Below, in pieces: positions 1 through 7,588 of a stretch of DNA of 13,996 nt (position 1 is its first letter; each line of letters starts with the position of its first letter). The notes beneath the pieces were generated by a model that was not told where the DNA came from, searched no databases, and saw only the letters and a program-made list of their open reading frames with translations. The stretch is taken from positions 1 through 13,996 of the forward strand of contig JAHZEE010000005.1 in NCBI GenBank assembly GCA_019421975.1, given 5' to 3'. The stretch comes from Clostridiales bacterium (GTDB taxonomy: Bacteria > Bacillota > Clostridia > Oscillospirales > Oscillospiraceae). The position numbers and the translations under genes were made by a program.

Positions 1-179
1 ATGACCACATCCGCAGGCCCCGGGTATTCCATTGGATCCGCGTAGACCGGAAAATCAGAGTGCTTTTCCGGGTGCAGATCGATGCCGGCGACGACCTTGA
101 TCTCCGCCTCCTGCCGGCAGAGTGCGGCCACGACCTGGCCCATACGGCCATTACAGCCGGAAATCACGAGATGAATCAT
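1..179 (-). CDS. dapB: 4-hydroxy-tetrahydrodipicolinate reductase, N-terminal part (cut by window edge)
   Basis: Only the first 59 codons are in the window. The peptide starts MIHLVISGCNGRMGQVV, which carries the G-x-N-G-R-M-G dinucleotide-binding loop (about residues 8-14) that is diagnostic of DapB. It is followed by a beta strand ending in AGID, as expected for a Rossmann fold that binds NAD(P)H. DapB reduces the product of DapA in the cytoplasm on the way to diaminopimelate and lysine. The ATG at 179 lies 39 nt after the dapA stop, in the same direction, so it is the third gene of asd-dapA-dapB and should share the lysine-responsive leader. The C-terminal substrate-binding domain lies outside the window. 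The family call rests on the N-terminal motif plus the neighbours and is firm. Confidence 0.93.
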   Translation of the reverse strand, partial: MIHLVISGCNGRMGQVVAALCRQEAEIKVVAGIDLHPEKHSDFPVYADPMEYPGPADVV

Positions 180-218
180 GGTATTCTGTCCACCCATTTC
201 TTTTGTGGTATTTGGTTC

Positions 219-1106
219 TTACAGAAGGCCCAAATGCGACATGGCGGCCTTCAGAGTCTCCAGGTTGTGCGGCTCCATCTCGCACAGGGGCAGACGCAGC
301 TCCCCGGCGTCCTTGCCCATCAGATTGAGCGCCGTCTTGACCGGAATGGGGTTGACCTCCACAAACAGCGCGTCGATGAGCTCCATCAGCTGACACTGCA
401 TGGCGCCGCCCGTTTGGTAGTCTCCCGCCAGGCAGGCGTGGGCCAATGCCGCCGTCTGCGCGGGGATTACATTGGCCATGACCGAGATGACGCCCTTTCC
501 GCCCAGCGCGGTGATGGGGGCGATCTGATCGTCGTTTCCGGACCAGACCGAGAAATCCTCCCCACAGGCGGCGATGGTTCTGGCCACCTGCGCCATATTG
601 CCGCAGGCCTCCTTGACGCCGTTCATCAGCGGATGACGGCTCAGCTCCACATAGCTGGGAACCGTCAGGCTGAACCCGGTCCGGCTCGGGACATTGTAGA
701 CAATTGCGGGGAGTTTGGCCTGCTCGACGATGGTTTGGAAGTGGGCAATGGCCCCCTTCTGCGTGCACTTGTTGTAGTAGGGCGTCACCAGCAGCAGACC
801 GTCTGCGCCGGCCTTGGCCGCGGCGAGACTGAGCTCGGCCGCGTGCGCGGTGTTGTTGCTGCCGGTTCCGGCGATGACCGGAACCCGGTGATTGACATAG
901 CCGATGGTGTGGGCAATGCACTGCACATGCTCCTGCTGCGTCATGGTGGACGGCTCACCGGTGGTGCCGCAGATGACGATGGCGTCCGTGCCGTTGTCCA
1001 GCTGGAATTGCAGCAGCTCTTCGAGCTTATCATAGTCCACGGCGCCGTTGTGGAACGGCGTGCAGATGGCGACGGCAGAGCCGACAAATAGAGGCTGTTT
1101 ACGCAT
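219..1106 (-). CDS. dapA: 4-hydroxy-tetrahydrodipicolinate synthase
   Basis: The 295-residue protein has the usual length of DapA, the (beta/alpha)8 aldolase that condenses pyruvate with aspartate semialdehyde, the first committed step to diaminopimelate. All key positions are visible: the GTTGE loop at 47-51, tyrosines 110/111 in PYYNK, Tyr137 and Arg142 in VYNVPSRTG, and the Schiff-base lysine Lys165 in GVKEA. The only odd spot is Cys114 in PYYNKCTQKG, where a proline is common. The start ATG has an AAGGAG ribosome site 7-8 nt upstream. The gene sits 12 nt after asd and 39 nt before dapB, so its substrate is made by the product of the gene just ahead of it. Cytoplasmic. Expression is expected to depend on the lysine riboswitch ahead of asd. 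Confidence 0.97.
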   Translation of the reverse strand: MRKQPLFVGSAVAICTPFHNGAVDYDKLEELLQFQLDNGTDAIVICGTTGEPSTMTQQEHVQCIAHTIGYVNHRVPVIAGTGSNNTAHAAELSLAAAKAGADGLLLVTPYYNKCTQKGAIAHFQTIVEQAKLPAIVYNVPSRTGFSLTVPSYVELSRHPLMNGVKEACGNMAQVARTIAACGEDFSVWSGNDDQIAPITALGGKGVISVMANVIPAQTAALAHACLAGDYQTGGAMQCQLMELIDALFVEVNPIPVKTALNLMGKDAGELRLPLCEMEPHNLETLKAAMSHLGLL

Positions 1107-1118
1107 AGCAATCGCTCC

Positions 1119-2207
1119 TTATTTCGATTCTATATAGCCCTCTGCGCACAGCAGCTCCGCCAGCAGCGTCGCGCCGCCCGCGGCCCCGCGCAGGGTGTTG
1201 TGGGAGAGGCAGACAAATTTCAGATCATATTGCGTATCTGTCCGCAGCCGGCCGACGGAGACGGCCATGCCGCCCTCCAGATTGCGCTGGAGCCGGGTCT
1301 GCGGCATATCATGTTCCTCAAAGTAGTGCAGAAACTGTTTGGGCGCATGGGGCAGGTTCAGCTCCTGCGGGCGGCCCCGATAGCTGCGCCACAGCGCCTT
1401 GATCTCCTCCAGATCCGGTCTGCGGGAGAAGGAGGCAAAGACCGCCGCCATATGCCCGTTGGAGATGGGGACCCGCAGGCACTGGGCCGTGATGGCCGGA
1501 TGCTCGGTGGGAACGATCTGCCCGTTCTGGATGCTGCCCCAGATCTTGAGCGGCTCCTGCTCCGACTTCTCCTCCTCGCCGCCGATATAGGGGATCACAT
1601 TGTCCACCATCTCCGGCCAGGTCTCAAAGGTCTTTCCGGCGCCGGAGATGGCCTGGTAAGTACAGACAAGGACCTGGTTGAGCCCGTAGACATCCTTGAT
1701 CGGGTGCAGCGCCGGCACATAGCTCTGCAGCGAGCAGTTGGATTTGACCGCGATAAAGCCCCGTCTGGTGCCGAGCCGGCGGCGCTGCGATTCGATGATC
1801 TGCAGATGCTGGCTGTTGATCTCGGGGATCACCATGGGCACATCCGGGGTGAACCGGTGGGCGGAATTGTTGGAGACCACGGGACACTCCAGCCTGGCAT
1901 ATGCCTCCTCCAACGCCCGGATCTCCTCTTTTTTCATATCGACCGCGCAGAAGACAAAATCGACCTGCTCCGCGATGCGCTTTGCATCTGCGACCGCGTC
2001 GAGCACCACAATGGATTTGGCCCAGTCGGGCAGGGGGGTCTCCATGGCCCAGCGGCTTCCGATGGCCTGCTCATAGGTCTTTCCCGCCGAACGGCTGCTG
2101 GCGGCCAGCACAACCGTCTCAAACCAGGGGTGCTGATCGGTCAGCGTAATGAATCGCTGGCCAACCATGCCGGTTGCGCCAATGATGCCAACTCTGTATT
2201 TCTTCAT
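1119..2207 (-). CDS. asd: Aspartate-semialdehyde dehydrogenase (archaeal/fungal-like branch)
   Basis: This 362-residue protein reduces aspartyl phosphate to aspartate semialdehyde with NADPH, the branch point to diaminopimelate/lysine and to threonine/methionine. The NADP loop GATGMVGQR is at residues 10-18, the catalytic cysteine is Cys158 in KSNCSLQ, and the active-site histidine is His252 in ISNGHMA. The SNCSLQ and PISNGHMA signatures fit the longer archaeal/fungal-type family that is common in Clostridia, rather than the E. coli type. The start is uncertain: the ATG at 2207 gives MKKYRVGIIGATG, but a TTG two codons upstream (2213) is closer to the GAGGAG ribosome site (5 nt against 11 nt). 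First gene of the asd-dapA-dapB operon; promoter, lysine riboswitch and terminator all lie upstream. Confidence 0.95.
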   Translation of the reverse strand: MKKYRVGIIGATGMVGQRFITLTDQHPWFETVVLAASSRSAGKTYEQAIGSRWAMETPLPDWAKSIVVLDAVADAKRIAEQVDFVFCAVDMKKEEIRALEEAYARLECPVVSNNSAHRFTPDVPMVIPEINSQHLQIIESQRRRLGTRRGFIAVKSNCSLQSYVPALHPIKDVYGLNQVLVCTYQAISGAGKTFETWPEMVDNVIPYIGGEEEKSEQEPLKIWGSIQNGQIVPTEHPAITAQCLRVPISNGHMAAVFASFSRRPDLEEIKALWRSYRGRPQELNLPHAPKQFLHYFEEHDMPQTRLQRNLEGGMAVSVGRLRTDTQYDLKFVCLSHNTLRGAAGGATLLAELLCAEGYIESK

Positions 2208-2255
2208 CTTCAATTACGCTCCTCTTCGATAGATTCAATCACTGTGCTTTTGCGT

Positions 2256-2291
2256 AAAAAATGAGCCGACTGGTTGAAATACCGGTCGGCT
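2256..2291 (-). terminator. Riboswitch-controlled intrinsic terminator ahead of asd
   Basis: On the minus strand AGCCGACCGG and CCAGTCGGCT form a 10-position stem with one mismatch around an 8-nt loop (TATTTCAA). The run CATTTTTT follows directly. It lies between the lysine aptamer and the asd ribosome site, where an attenuator would sit. A second CCGAC at about 2304-2309 could compete for the 3' arm, but I could not identify the antiterminator with certainty. Confidence 0.85.
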
Positions 2292-2341
2292 TTGTAATAT
2301 AATGTCGGTAATGCGCGAAGCAATCCTCAAAATATTGCAAA

Positions 2342-2519
2342 GCAGAACAGCGCTCCATCCAGTCCTGGATGACAGTCGGCAGGTTTTTCACCATGCCGCC
2401 CAGACAGCATGTGTCCGACCACCTGCAATCTTCGGCGGACAGCCCTTTCGACAGCGGCGCAAATGGATGATTCGGAATCCACGCCGCGGCTAATCTTGCT
2501 GTCCGCACCTCTATCCTGC
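2342..2519 (-). promoter_or_regulatory. Lysine riboswitch (L box) controlling asd-dapA-dapB
   Basis: The leader read on the minus strand carries the L-box signatures in order. GATAGAGGTGCG (about 2505-2516) matches the start of the lysC leader of Bacillus subtilis as I remember it. CGAAAGG and GCCGAAG follow, then CTGTC, a small hairpin (ATCC...GGAT) and GGAGCGCT. The ends GCAGGATAG (2519-2511) and CTGTTCTGC (2350-2342) pair over 9 positions including two G-U pairs and form P1. TGCGGACAGC pairs with GCTGTCCGCC as P2. With the terminator at 2256-2291 this suggests that lysine binding turns transcription off. The identification is from motif recognition and hand folding, not from a covariance model. 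Confidence 0.93.
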
Positions 2520-2529
2520 GTTTTTTGCT

Positions 2530-2558
2530 ATTTTAGCACATCGTGGGATCGCTGTCAA
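2530..2558 (-). promoter_or_regulatory. Sigma-A type promoter of the asd-dapA-dapB operon
   Basis: On the minus strand a perfect -35 TTGACA (2558-2553) and a -10 TAAAAT (2535-2530) are separated by 17 nt. Transcription should begin at about 2523, a few nucleotides before the P1 stem of the lysine riboswitch. The site lies only about 40 bp from the divergent gene start at 2600, so the two promoters must be close or overlapping. Confidence 0.88.
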
Positions 2559-2599
2559 TTATACGACCACCTGATTTTGTTCTACACGGAGGAAATTCC

Positions 2600-4288
2600 A
2601 TGCCGCACGCAACTCTGAAATTCGCAGGGCCGGCCGGCCGGCTTGCCGTCCTTTGTTTCAGCTCTATGCTTCTCATCTGCCTGCTGGCGCTGCCGGCCAG
2701 GGCCGCCGACAGCGGCTCTGCACTGCGTGTGGGGCTGTTTTATGGTTCCAGTGCGCTTCCCACGGCCAATCTCGCCAACGAGGTGGGAAGCGGATATGCC
2801 TTCGGCTATTATGCGCGTCCGGGCCAGTTTACCGCCCTGGGGCAGACGGCGCAGGAGAAAATCACCATCTGCAAGGACAGGAATCTCTATGTATCGGGCG
2901 GAAGCTACTATGAGACGCCGACGGTGGGTGACTATACGCTTCTGGGGGCGTACCATCTGCAGCTGCAGCAGACCTATGACAGCTTTGACGCGGCGCAGCA
3001 GGCCGCTTCCGGATATCCCGGCGGCTTTCCAGCCTATGTGGAAGGGCGCTATGTTGTGCGCTTTGAATACTATTCCTCCGCATCAAACGCCTCGGAGGAT
3101 GCAGAGAACTATTCCAATGTCACCGTGGTCGGCGGAAGCGACACCTGCTATACGGTGACGATCACCGGAACCAACCAGATCCTGTTTGAATTTGACAACG
3201 GAAGCGGCAATTACCTTGCAGTTCAGCCCCAATCGGGCGGCGCAAAGGCCCAGACCTGGTTCAAGGGGTATCAGTACTATGGCGGCTTTGAGTACTGCCG
3301 CAGGACGGGCGGGGATCTGACCGTCATCAACCATGTGGATCTGGACGACTATGTGGCGGGGGTCCTGCCCTATGAGATGAGCGCCTCCTGGCCGCTGGAG
3401 ACCCTGAAGGCCGGCGCCGTGGCCGCCCGCACCTATGCGCTCAATACTGCGCGGCACCAGTCGCTGGGGTTTGATGTCTGCACCAGTACCGACTGCCAGG
3501 TCTATCACGGCGTCTACACCGGCGCGTCCAGCTCCAATATCACGCGGGCCGCCTCTGAGACAGCAGGGGAGTGCCTCTATTATAATGGATCGCTGATCGA
3601 TGCGGTCTACCACTCCGCGGACGGCGGCGCGACGGAGTCGAGCCTCAACACCTGGGGGACGGACCATCCGTATCTCGTGGGGAAACAGGACCCCTATGAG
3701 ACGCAGGTCCAGCATCCCTCCAGCAGCTGGCAGTATGAGATCTCCGGAGATCAGATGACGCAGATGCTGCAAAGCGCAGGCTACGACTGTCAGCAGATTG
3801 TCCAGGTCCAGATCACGGAGTTTACCGCGATGGGGAATGTCAACGCCATCGTGCTGACAGACGCGGCGGGGCAGAGCTTCCGGTTCACCAAGGACGATGT
3901 GCGCATCTTTCAGAGGATTGACGGCGTCACCTATTTCAGCCGCCGCTTTACCGTGACGGCGCCGGGACAGTCTGTCGGCGGAACCGGCGGCAGCTATTCT
4001 GTCTACGACGGGACGGAGACCTCGCAGCACGACACCCTCTATGCCATCACGGCAGACGGCGTCGAGGCGGTGTCCGGCGGCATCAGCGTGATCACAGACT
4101 CCGGCACACAGCAGCTGTCCGGCGCCGGGACGGGGCAGAATCACACCGGCGACACCTGGCTGTTTACCGGCTCCGGCTATGGGCACAATGTGGGCATGAG
4201 CCAGTACGGCGCCTACGCCATGGGGACGCAGGGATATACATATGAGGACATTCTGACATTCTACTATACGGGTGTCACAATTCGATAG
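2600..4288 (+). CDS. Secreted SpoIID/LytB domain protein, probable peptidoglycan lytic enzyme
   Basis: The ATG at 2600 has a clear GGAGG ribosome site (ACGGAGGAAATTCC); earlier in-frame codons lack one. The product is 562 residues with a signal peptide: a hydrophobic core at about 14-31 and cleavage expected after Ala35 in LPARA. Residues of about 120-180 resemble a SPOR-like repeat ([10 protein letters not shown], then [10 protein letters not shown]). The SpoIID domain covers about 245-400, with [12 protein letters not shown] (Glu259 matches the catalytic glutamate of SpoIID) and [11 protein letters not shown]. The Cys294/Cys299 pair in [12 protein letters not shown] binds zinc in some homologues as I recall. 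The C-terminus [17 protein letters not shown] is typical. SpoIID enzymes cleave stem-less glycan strands; whether this copy acts in sporulation or vegetative growth is unknown. queA starts 11 nt downstream. Confidence 0.9.
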   Translation: MPHATLKFAGPAGRLAVLCFSSMLLICLLALPARAADSGSALRVGLFYGSSALPTANLANEVGSGYAFGYYARPGQFTALGQTAQEKITICKDRNLYVSGGSYYETPTVGDYTLLGAYHLQLQQTYDSFDAAQQAASGYPGGFPAYVEGRYVVRFEYYSSASNASEDAENYSNVTVVGGSDTCYTVTITGTNQILFEFDNGSGNYLAVQPQSGGAKAQTWFKGYQYYGGFEYCRRTGGDLTVINHVDLDDYVAGVLPYEMSASWPLETLKAGAVAARTYALNTARHQSLGFDVCTSTDCQVYHGVYTGASSSNITRAASETAGECLYYNGSLIDAVYHSADGGATESSLNTWGTDHPYLVGKQDPYETQVQHPSSSWQYEISGDQMTQMLQSAGYDCQQIVQVQITEFTAMGNVNAIVLTDAAGQSFRFTKDDVRIFQRIDGVTYFSRRFTVTAPGQSVGGTGGSYSVYDGTETSQHDTLYAITADGVEAVSGGISVITDSGTQQLSGAGTGQNHTGDTWLFTGSGYGHNVGMSQYGAYAMGTQGYTYEDILTFYYTGVTIR

Positions 4289-4299
4289 GAGCGGATCGT

Positions 4300-5325
4300 G
4301 TGAAGACAAGTGATTTTTATTATGACCTGCCGCAGGAGCTGATCGCGCAGACGCCGCTGGAGCGGCGCGACGCGTCCCGGCTGCTGGTGATGGACCGTGA
4401 GACCGGCGCATTGGAGCACCGCCATTTTTATGAGCTCCCGGCGCTGCTCAATCCGGGCGACTGCCTGGTGCTGAACGACTCCCGGGTTTTGCCCGCCCGG
4501 CTGCTGGGCCACCGGGTTCCATCCGGCGGCGCAGTGGAGGTGCTGCTGCTGAAAGATCAGGGGGACGGCGTGTGGGAGTGCCTCACCAAGCCCGGCAGAA
4601 AAACAAGGCCCGGCACAGAGCTCTCCTTTGGAGACGGCGCGCTGCGCGCGACGGTCGTCGCAGACAGCCAGGACGGCAACAAGCTGGTGCAGTTTCACTA
4701 CACCGGCATTTTTCTGGAGGTGCTGGAGCGGCTGGGCAAGATGCCGCTGCCGCCCTACATCAAAGAGGAGCTGGCCGACGGGGACCGCTATCAGACGGTC
4801 TACGCCCGGCAAAACGGCTCCGCTGCGGCGCCGACGGCCGGGCTGCACTTCACCCAGGCGCTGCTTCAGGCCATCGCCGAGAAGGGCGTCGGCATTGCAA
4901 AAATCACGCTGCATGTGGGGCTTGGCACCTTTCGGCCCGTCAAGGCCGAGGAGATCACCGACCACCACATGCACGCGGAATTCTGCATGATTTCGGCCGA
5001 GAGCGCGGCGCTGCTCAACCAAACCAGAGCCTCCGGCGGGCGCATCATCTGTGTGGGGACCACCTCCTGCCGGACGCTGGAGTCCTTCGTCTCGGCAGAC
5101 GGCACCTTCACAGAGAAGTCCGGCTGGACGGATATCTTTATCTATCCCGGCTATCAGTTCAAGGCGATGGACGCGCTCATCACCAACTTTCATCTGCCGG
5201 AGAGCACCCTTGTGATGCTGGTCTCCGCCTTTGCCGGCCGGGAGCATGTGCTCCACGCCTACGAGCAGGCGGTGCAGGCGCGCTACCGGTTTTTCAGCTT
5301 CGGCGACGCGATGATGATTCGATAA
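4300..5325 (+). CDS. queA: S-adenosylmethionine:tRNA ribosyltransferase-isomerase
   Basis: The 341-residue protein has full family length. QueA transfers and isomerises the ribosyl part of SAM onto preQ1 in position 34 of the four GUN-anticodon tRNAs, giving epoxyqueuosine. Conserved blocks in order are [11 protein letters not shown] (58-68), KPGRKTRPG (97-105), LPPYI (150-154), [10 protein letters not shown] (176-185), [12 protein letters not shown] (203-214), TSCRTLES, and near the C-terminus [14 protein letters not shown]. The start is a GTG at 4300 with AGGAG 8 nt upstream, overlapping the end of the preceding gene; the overlapping GTG two bases earlier is out of frame. It ends 13 nt before tgt, its pathway partner. 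Cytoplasmic. No preQ1 riboswitch was seen, as expected for an internal operon gene. Confidence 0.97.
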   Translation: MKTSDFYYDLPQELIAQTPLERRDASRLLVMDRETGALEHRHFYELPALLNPGDCLVLNDSRVLPARLLGHRVPSGGAVEVLLLKDQGDGVWECLTKPGRKTRPGTELSFGDGALRATVVADSQDGNKLVQFHYTGIFLEVLERLGKMPLPPYIKEELADGDRYQTVYARQNGSAAAPTAGLHFTQALLQAIAEKGVGIAKITLHVGLGTFRPVKAEEITDHHMHAEFCMISAESAALLNQTRASGGRIICVGTTSCRTLESFVSADGTFTEKSGWTDIFIYPGYQFKAMDALITNFHLPESTLVMLVSAFAGREHVLHAYEQAVQARYRFFSFGDAMMIR

Positions 5326-5338
5326 AAGGGGAGAGAAC

Positions 5339-6469
5339 ATGTTTGAAGTGATCAAAACAGAGGGCGCGGCGCGGCGCGGCGTCTTTACCACCAGCCACGG
5401 CACGGTGCAGACGCCGGTCTTTATGAATGTGGCCACACAGGCCGCGATCAAGGGCGGGCTCAGCGCGGCGGATCTGCAGCAGATCGGCTGTCAGGTGGCG
5501 CTCTCCAACACCTATCATCTGCACCTGCGGCCCGGCGACGCGCTCATCCGGGAGCTTGGCGGCCTGCACAGGTTCATGACCTGGGACCGCCCCATTCTCA
5601 CCGACAGCGGCGGATTTCAGGTGTTCTCCCTGGCGCAGCTGCGGAAGATCCGGGAGGAGGGGGTCACCTTTGCCTCCCACATCGACGGCCACCGCGTGTT
5701 TATGGGGCCGGAGCAGAGTATGCAGATTCAGTCCAACCTGGGCTCCGATATCGCCATGGCCTTTGACGAGTGCATTGAAAATCCGTCGCCGCGGGACTAT
5801 GTCCAGCAGTCCTGCGCGCGCACCTTCCGCTGGCTGGAGCGCTGCAAGCGGGAGCTGGACCGGCTCAACGGCCTGGAGCAGACGGTGAACCCCAGCCAGG
5901 TGCTCTTTGGCATCAACCAGGGCGGCACCTACCCGGATCTGCGGATTGCGCACATGCGGCAGATTGCCTCGCTGGACCTGGCGGGGTATGCCATCGGCGG
6001 CCTCGCCGTCGGCGAGCCGACGGAGGTCATGTATGAGATCATCGAGGCGGTGGAGCCGCACATGCCCAAGGACCGGCCCCGCTATCTGATGGGGGTCGGA
6101 ACGCCCAGCAACATCCTCGAGGCCGTGGCCCGGGGCGTGGACTTTTTCGACTGCGTGCTGCCGGCGCGCAACGCCCGGCACGCGCGGCTCTTCACCTGGG
6201 ACGGCGCCATCAATCTGAAAAATGCCAGGTATGAACGAGACGAGGGCCCCATCGACGGGCAGTGTGACTGCCCGGTCTGCCGCAGGTACTCCAGGGCCTA
6301 TCTGCACCACCTGTTCAAGGCCGGCGAGATGCTGGCCATGCGGCTGTCCGTGATGCACAATCTCTATTTTTACAACCAGCTGATGCAGAAGATCCGCGAC
6401 GCACTGGAGCAGGGAACCTTCGAGCAATTCCGCGCCGCCTACAGCGAGCGCCTGGGACGGAAAATTTAA
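5339..6469 (+). CDS. tgt: tRNA-guanine transglycosylase (bacterial type)
   Basis: The 376-residue protein exchanges guanine-34 in GUN-anticodon tRNAs for preQ1, the step just before QueA. The motifs are complete: Asp89 in TDSGGFQVFSL (general base), Asp143 in MAFDECI (base recognition), GGLAVGE at 220-226, and Asp271 in DCVLPARNAR (nucleophile). The zinc site is made of Cys309, Cys311, Cys314 and His340 (CDCPVC and MHNLYFYN). The ATG at 5339 follows an AAGGGGAGAG ribosome site. It is 13 nt after queA, as in the queA-tgt-yajC order known from many bacteria. No terminator is evident before the promoter of yajC at 6482, so read-through into yajC is possible. Genes that make preQ1 are not in the window. 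Confidence 0.97.
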   Translation: MFEVIKTEGAARRGVFTTSHGTVQTPVFMNVATQAAIKGGLSAADLQQIGCQVALSNTYHLHLRPGDALIRELGGLHRFMTWDRPILTDSGGFQVFSLAQLRKIREEGVTFASHIDGHRVFMGPEQSMQIQSNLGSDIAMAFDECIENPSPRDYVQQSCARTFRWLERCKRELDRLNGLEQTVNPSQVLFGINQGGTYPDLRIAHMRQIASLDLAGYAIGGLAVGEPTEVMYEIIEAVEPHMPKDRPRYLMGVGTPSNILEAVARGVDFFDCVLPARNARHARLFTWDGAINLKNARYERDEGPIDGQCDCPVCRRYSRAYLHHLFKAGEMLAMRLSVMHNLYFYNQLMQKIRDALEQGTFEQFRAAYSERLGRKI

Positions 6470-6481
6470 TTGATTCTATTC

Positions 6482-6510
6482 TTGCTTTTCCAGCTGATTC
6501 CAGATATAAT
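6482..6510 (+). promoter_or_regulatory. Sigma-A type promoter ahead of yajC
   Basis: TTGCTT (6482-6487) and a perfect TATAAT (6505-6510) are 17 nt apart, with a start site expected near 6517. It lies between the tgt stop and the yajC start. Confidence 0.75.
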
Positions 6511-6552
6511 GGACTCACTGCATGATTTCAAAACTTGAAAGGAAGAAGTGAC

Positions 6553-6936
6553 ATGGATAATACAACCTCAACCATATTGATGATTGTTGTCATGATTTTC
6601 ATCTTCTATTACTTCTTGATTCGGCCCGAAAACAAGAAGAAAAAAGATCTTGAAAAAATGCGCAATGATCTGAAGGTTGGAGATAAAATTACGACAATCG
6701 GCGGCATTGTGGGCACTGTCTGCCACATCACAGACAGCCGGATTGTCATCGAGACAAGCTCCGACCGCGTGAGAGTGGAGCTGAGACGGCCATGGAGGCC
6801 CAGAAGGAGCTGGAGGCCAGCCAGCCCCAGAAGAAGAAGGGCCTGTTTGGCCGCCGCTGATCATACCGCTGAAAATCGGACAAGCAGTGCTTGTCCGATT
6901 TTATTTTTGGTTCTGCTCCGTGAAAGACAGGCATAG
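6553..6936 (+). CDS. yajC: YajC, Sec translocase accessory subunit; reading frame broken near 6780
   Basis: YajC binds SecDF-SecYEG in the membrane. The start MDNTTSTILMIVVMIF, a single membrane span (about residues 7-25), IRPENKKKKD and VGDKITTIGGIVGTVCHI are typical. After SDRVRVE (codon ending 6780) the frame turns into Arg/Pro-rich nonsense and runs on through the terminator at 6872-6908 to a stop at 6934-6936. Another frame from about 6783 reads ETAMEAQKELEAS...KKKGLFGRR and stops at 6858-6860, just before that terminator; this is a normal clostridial YajC tail. The conserved segment of type KWAI.SV that should join the two is missing. A deletion of about 28 nt (1 modulo 3) would explain this, whether real or an assembly error. 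The ATG at 6553 follows AGGAAG. Promoter at 6482-6510. Confidence 0.82.
   Translation: MDNTTSTILMIVVMIFIFYYFLIRPENKKKKDLEKMRNDLKVGDKITTIGGIVGTVCHITDSRIVIETSSDRVRVELRRPWRPRRSWRPASPRRRRACLAAADHTAENRTSSACPILFLVLLRERQA
6872..6908 (+). terminator. Intrinsic terminator after yajC
   Basis: AAAATCGGACAAGCA and TGCTTGTCCGATTTT are perfect inverted copies around a single G, so the actual loop uses the innermost bases. TTATTTTT follows. It lies 11 nt after the frame-corrected yajC stop (6860) but inside the uncorrected frame, which supports the correction. Confidence 0.88.
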
Positions 6937-6965
6937 GCTGTACCACCATGGAGGAGGAATGTGAA

Positions 6966-7361
6966 ATGGCACAGACGGAATTCTCTGCAAAACAGATGGG
7001 AAAACAGGCGCTGGTATTTGGGATCAGCACCCTGATCGTGACTTTTTTGCTCAGCTGCATCGCCGGTCTGCTCACCGCAGGCGGGCTCCTGCCGGAGTCT
7101 GCACTGCAGATCCTGTCGGCAGTCATTCTCTGCATCTGCGTGTTTGCCGGCAGCTTTCTGGCCGCAAAGGCGGCGCCGGGAAAAAAGCTGATCGTCGCCC
7201 TGCTGGTGGCGGTGGTCTACTGGGCCGTGCCGGCCGTCTTTTCGGTCGCGGCCTATGAACAGTCCCTGACCGGGATCCTTCTGCGGGCGGCCTGGGTGTT
7301 CGGCGTGGCGCTGGTGGCGGGATTTCTCGCTTCCGCGCGGAAAAAACGCAGGAAATATTGA
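6966..7361 (+). CDS. Small four-helix membrane protein, TIGR04086-like
   Basis: The 131-residue protein has four hydrophobic spans at about 14-37, 47-68, 74-96 and 103-123, and ends in a positively charged tail (SARKKRRKY), so the C-terminus is probably cytoplasmic. It resembles the TIGR04086 family, whose function is unknown and which in Clostridia commonly lies between yajC and the SCIFF genes, exactly as here. I chose the ATG at 6966 because GGAGGAAT precedes it; an in-frame ATG at 6948 lies upstream of that ribosome site. No clear promoter was found between the yajC terminator and this start. Its stop codon overlaps the -35 element of the scfA promoter. The family call rests on topology and context as much as on sequence. 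Confidence 0.8.
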   Translation: MAQTEFSAKQMGKQALVFGISTLIVTFLLSCIAGLLTAGGLLPESALQILSAVILCICVFAGSFLAAKAAPGKKLIVALLVAVVYWAVPAVFSVAAYEQSLTGILLRAAWVFGVALVAGFLASARKKRRKY

Positions 7362-7386
7362 AAAGAGGGAAATCCTGTGCTATACT
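7358..7386 (+). promoter_or_regulatory. Strong extended -10 promoter of scfA
   Basis: TTGAAA (7358-7363) and TATACT (7381-7386) are exactly 17 nt apart, with a TGC extension directly ahead of the -10. The -35 overlaps the stop codon of the preceding membrane protein gene (7359-7361). The start site should be near 7393, giving a leader of about 23 nt with an AAGGAGG ribosome site. Confidence 0.8.
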
Positions 7387-7415
7387 GAAGAAAATCGAGA
7401 AGGAGGGATCGACCC

Positions 7416-7562
7416 ATGAATCATATTAAGACGCTCAACGGCGCGACCCTGAAGAGCAGCGCGGCAAAGGGCGGCTGCGGAGAATGCCAGACTTCCTGCC
7501 AGTCTGCCTGCAAAACCTCTTGCACCGTTGCCAATCAGAAGTGCGAGAACCGCAACAAGTAA
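7416..7562 (+). CDS. scfA: Six-cysteine SCIFF peptide precursor
   Basis: This 48-residue ORF starts MNHIKTLNGATLKSSAAKGG and carries six cysteines at 21, 24, 28, 32, 36 and 43, with the core CGECQTSCQSACKTSCTVAN. It matches the SCIFF family (six cysteines in forty-five residues), a ribosomally made, modified peptide conserved in almost all Clostridia. In the Clostridium thermocellum system (CteA/CteB), as I recall, the maturase links Cys32 to Thr37 by a thioether; both residues are at the same positions here. The family's biological role is not settled. A perfect AAGGAGG lies 9 nt before the ATG and a strong promoter is at 7358-7386. A terminator then separates it from scfB. The short tail after Cys43 (ENRNK) makes it slightly longer than the family name implies. 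Confidence 0.96.
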   Translation: MNHIKTLNGATLKSSAAKGGCGECQTSCQSACKTSCTVANQKCENRNK

Positions 7563-7588
7563 TCTGCGGACCTGATTCGTACCAAATT

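Noticed and set aside
434..438. Unusual Cys114 in the PYYNK region of DapA (codon at about 765-767) as a functional change
   Set aside because: All catalytic residues are intact and this position varies among relatives as far as I recall, so no effect can be argued. The listed interval is only a nominal marker within dapA.
2239..2508. An 89-codon minus-strand open frame ahead of asd
   Set aside because: It coincides with the lysine riboswitch and terminator, whose conserved bases and pairing explain the sequence better. No ribosome site or protein motif was found.
2208..2550. A T-box or other amino-acid leader in front of asd
   Set aside because: No T-box consensus (TGGNACCGCG type) is present, while the L-box signatures are present in order.
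3083..4411. A 442-codon open frame on the minus strand opposite the SpoIID-like gene
   Set aside because: It has no recognisable motif and is Arg/Ala/Gly rich, as expected from the antisense of a GC-rich gene. The plus strand there carries a complete signal peptide and SpoIID domain.
4264..6427. Two long minus-strand open frames (395 and 377 codons) opposite queA and tgt
   Set aside because: The plus strand encodes QueA and Tgt with every catalytic motif; the antisense frames show only low-complexity GC-driven composition.
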